Part shown: piece by piece, positions 61,821-64,000 of the stretch | Layout: every line of letters starts with the position of its first letter | Position numbering within the stretch: the first letter of the stretch is position 1 | NCBI RefSeq assembly: GCF_047663525.1 | Contig: NC_092587.1 | Span: forward strand, 39,981,001 to 40,045,000 | Length of the DNA: 64,000 nucleotides | Reading direction: 5' to 3' | Origin: Anas platyrhynchos | Lineage: Eukaryota; Chordata; Aves; Anseriformes; Anatidae | The notes under the pieces: generated by a model | What the model saw: only the letters and a program-made list of their open reading frames with translations | Databases searched by the model: none | What the model was told of the DNA's origin: nothing | Made by a program: the position numbers and the translations under genes

Positions 61821-61851
61821 TCTCTCTCTCTCTCTCTTTTTTTTTTTTTTT
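61821..61851. repeat. (TC)8 and poly(T)
   Basis: A TC dinucleotide run is followed by about 14 T. It is a simple repeat. Confidence 0.93.
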
Positions 61852-62587
61852 CATTGGGCCCACAAAGTCCAGCTTTTACTTGGGAGGAAGGAACGCTGCA
61901 CGTTGCCCTTTCACCAGTGCTGCCCATGCCATGCTGTCCTTCATGTCACAATACTGCACTTTTCCACCCAGCAGGGCTACTGCTGCCTTATTATATATTA
62001 AACCATGTGCTTAACATTTATAGGTCATTTTGTCCTCATCTACATTATAATTTTGTTGCGCATCATAAATGCAAAATGAGTTTCACTTCTTCTCCCTATG
62101 CCTTTGGTTTATTGCATTTACATAAAACTGTCAAACATTCATGAGGATTTTTATAACTTTATTAAATGAATTTCTTCAGCCACCAAGGAGATGACATTTC
62201 CACAGTAGCACTTTGATTTCCCAAACCCTATTTTCTGGTATCTTTGGCCTCACTGAAGTGGCACATTTTTCATTAAACTTAGCAGCACATAAAGTCATTA
62301 AGGTGACAGTGGTGTAGCATTATAGCTGTTGTAGCAATGTTGATAGCAACTCCTCCCTTGGGTCATTTGAAGCTGTTATTAAGTAAAGTGTCAAGAGATA
62401 TCAAATGACTTGGAGAACTTTGAATTGCCTTGGCATAAGTACCTCTTTCATGCAGAGAGCACAGAAAGTTTCCTCCATAGCTCAACTCATCTTCTGGAAA
62501 ACCAGAGCTATCAAACATTACAACCAACAAAGCCAAACATGTTAAGACAGCATTTCCTTCCCCTCTAGTATTCCTCATAAGCTGAAT
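61852..62587. other. Unannotated DNA
   Basis: No gene or repeat family is recognised. Frames are under 100 codons. Confidence 0.5.
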
Positions 62588-62648
62588 CTTTATTTATTTA
62601 TTTGCTTATTTATTTATTTATTATTTTTATTTTATTTTATTTTATTTT
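62588..62648. repeat. (TTTA)n and (TTTTA)n tracts
   Basis: TTTA units (to about 62622) change into TTTTA/ATTTT pentanucleotides (to 62648). Confidence 0.92.
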
Positions 62649-64000
62649 ACTCCTAACAACATATCTTAATTCTGATTTTCGTCTGCTTTAGAGACTAAAC
62701 TTTACTGCCAGCTCTAAGGGCTCTGCTGATCTTCCTGCATGTCACAGGCTCTATTAACAACCATAAGTGGGATGCAGTCTGCTAGCAACACAAGCCTTCC
62801 TTCCCTCTACAGCATTTGAAACTTTCTGGGCCCAGCTTCCAGACCTGGCCAGTTTGGCCAGGGGCTGGGGAAAAACAGGGGAGGTGACAGCCTTGGTGTG
62901 AAACCTGGTTCCAGCTTGGCCACAAACATGAACACTGTGTGTGATTTCAGCATGTGCGAGTGGGGGGAATAGGAGAAATGCACTGCACTACACCTGTGCC
63001 AGCTCAGTCACCCAATTTCCCCCTCCAGCTGTCCAGGCACATTTGAGCCCTGACCCGGCCAGTATACTTGCTGTGTTACCCCATGGGTCCCTGCTGGCCT
63101 TGTGAGGGTACTTGCCTGCAGCAGTGTGCCTGGGTCTGAGGAGGGACTCTTGAGGGAAACAGCCCCCAAGCACAAAGAATAAAGAGGAAAAAATAAATAA
63201 ATAAATAATCGTGCCTACTGGTGGGCAGCATGAGGAACCACCAAGTGTCCTGTGAAGGCCTGCGCCCAGAGCAGTGGATGGGAATCTGCTCCAGAACAGA
63301 GCTGAGGCACGTTGAGCCGTGCCAGGAGAGTCAAATACATCCTGCTGAGAGCCCATTCCCTGTGCCCAGCCAGTGCCACCTTCCTCACAAGAGCAGGGCC
63401 ATGTCCTGCGCTGCTTGCCCCTTTGGCTGTTCCCCTGTCGCTCCATGGGGGAGCAGGGAGCCCCGCTGCCGTCGCTGGGAGGCCTAGTGCCTCCATTTTG
63501 TGACAGGAGTGAGTCATGGGTCTGTGCGGATGCTTTGCACAATCAGCGACTTGGGTTTCATGTTTACAGCTTTTAGCAGAGCCCAGACACAGCAGTCACC
63601 ACTCGGGAATGGCTGTGGCCTTGCCAGACTGTCCTTGGAGGGCTGTCTGACATACCTACTGTGACAAACAGAAGAGCTGGCTCTTCCTGGAAGGGGAAAA
63701 AAGAGACTGGAAGGGGCTCTGTGTCCCACAAGGCAAAACAGATTGCTCCAAGTCTCTCTTCTGCCCTCCTCCTCCAATCTGACAAGTGCCAAAGTGCTGT
63801 GGGTCACTGAAGGCAGATTCACGTACAGAAATTGTCTGTGGTGGTGTGGATGTCCTGGGAGACAGGCTTCTCAGGTAGTGCTGGACATCTTGGGGGCAGA
63901 TGTGGTACCTGCATAGACAGTGTGTGGAAAACCTGGGCTGTTCTGGGCAGCCAAAGAAGCAGACACACAGCCAAGTGAGCCTATCATACAAGTGAGCCAA
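62649..64000. other. Unannotated DNA with chance ORFs
   Basis: No gene is recognised. The 184-aa minus frame (62988-63542) runs through an (AAAT)4 repeat at 63191-63206 and overlaps three plus frames, so it is not a gene. GC-rich, stop-poor DNA at 63.2-63.8 kb explains the many frames. Confidence 0.55.

Noticed and set aside
62988..63542. 184-codon minus-strand ORF
   Set aside because: It runs through an (AAAT)n repeat, overlaps several plus frames in GC-rich, stop-poor DNA, and has no recognisable domain.
1..64000. CRISPR array, prokaryotic operon or phage-type system
   Set aside because: No spaced direct repeats, no ribosome-binding-site-led gene chains, and abundant bird retroelements exclude a prokaryotic origin.

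Overview
The window reads as nuclear DNA from a bird. The main evidence is interspersed repeats: CR1 LINE fragments of both young and old type, and a solo LTR of the avian ERVL type that starts TGTCCTGG and ends CCACGACA. There are also very degraded MIR-like SINEs and AT-rich vertebrate intergenic or intronic sequence with many homopolymer runs. The ERVL LTR form resembles those I associate with Neoaves, but I cannot name a species. This assignment rests on recognition, not on a database search.

I find no convincing protein-coding gene, rRNA, tRNA or CRISPR array in the 64 kb. The open reading frames are short (mostly 60 to 180 codons), overlap on both strands, and show no protein family that I recognise. 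The one exception is a minus-strand frame near 37.7-38.0 kb, which carries the decayed C-terminal end of CR1 reverse transcriptase. The window is therefore best read as a gene desert or the inside of a very long intron. Two segments have an open frame bounded by good splice-site-like sequences (15766-15888 on + and 49743-49903 on -). They are listed as exon candidates at low confidence.

Layout. 0-8 kb: single-copy AT-rich DNA with one enhancer-like block (about 1.88-2.56 kb) and a possible old CR1 piece (5.75-6.06 kb). 8.1-8.4 kb: a + strand CR1 with a large internal deletion. 13.05-13.4 kb: an LTR-like fragment followed by a CR1 tail. 15.6-15.9 kb: poly(A), a perfect palindrome, poly(T) and an exon-like stretch. 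17.4-17.9 kb: an ancient antisense CR1. 19.8-20.0 kb: a perfect (GGAAA)35 array. 23.3 and 35.5 kb: MIR-like remnants. 26.9 kb: a short CR1 tail. 36.5 kb: a compound pentanucleotide array. 37.3-38.0 kb: the best-preserved CR1 (antisense). 39.8 kb: a heptanucleotide array. 45.9-46.6 kb: another ancient antisense CR1. 52.0-52.6 kb: the ERVL solo LTR with a 5-bp target duplication. 52.6-64 kb: mostly unannotated DNA with simple repeats and one strong enhancer-like block at 56.6-56.9 kb.

No genes work together here. If the window has a function, it is most likely regulatory: several AT-rich blocks, dense in TAATTA and related homeodomain-type motifs, look like vertebrate conserved non-coding elements. 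That idea can only be tested by alignment to other genomes. I did not find a new biological system.
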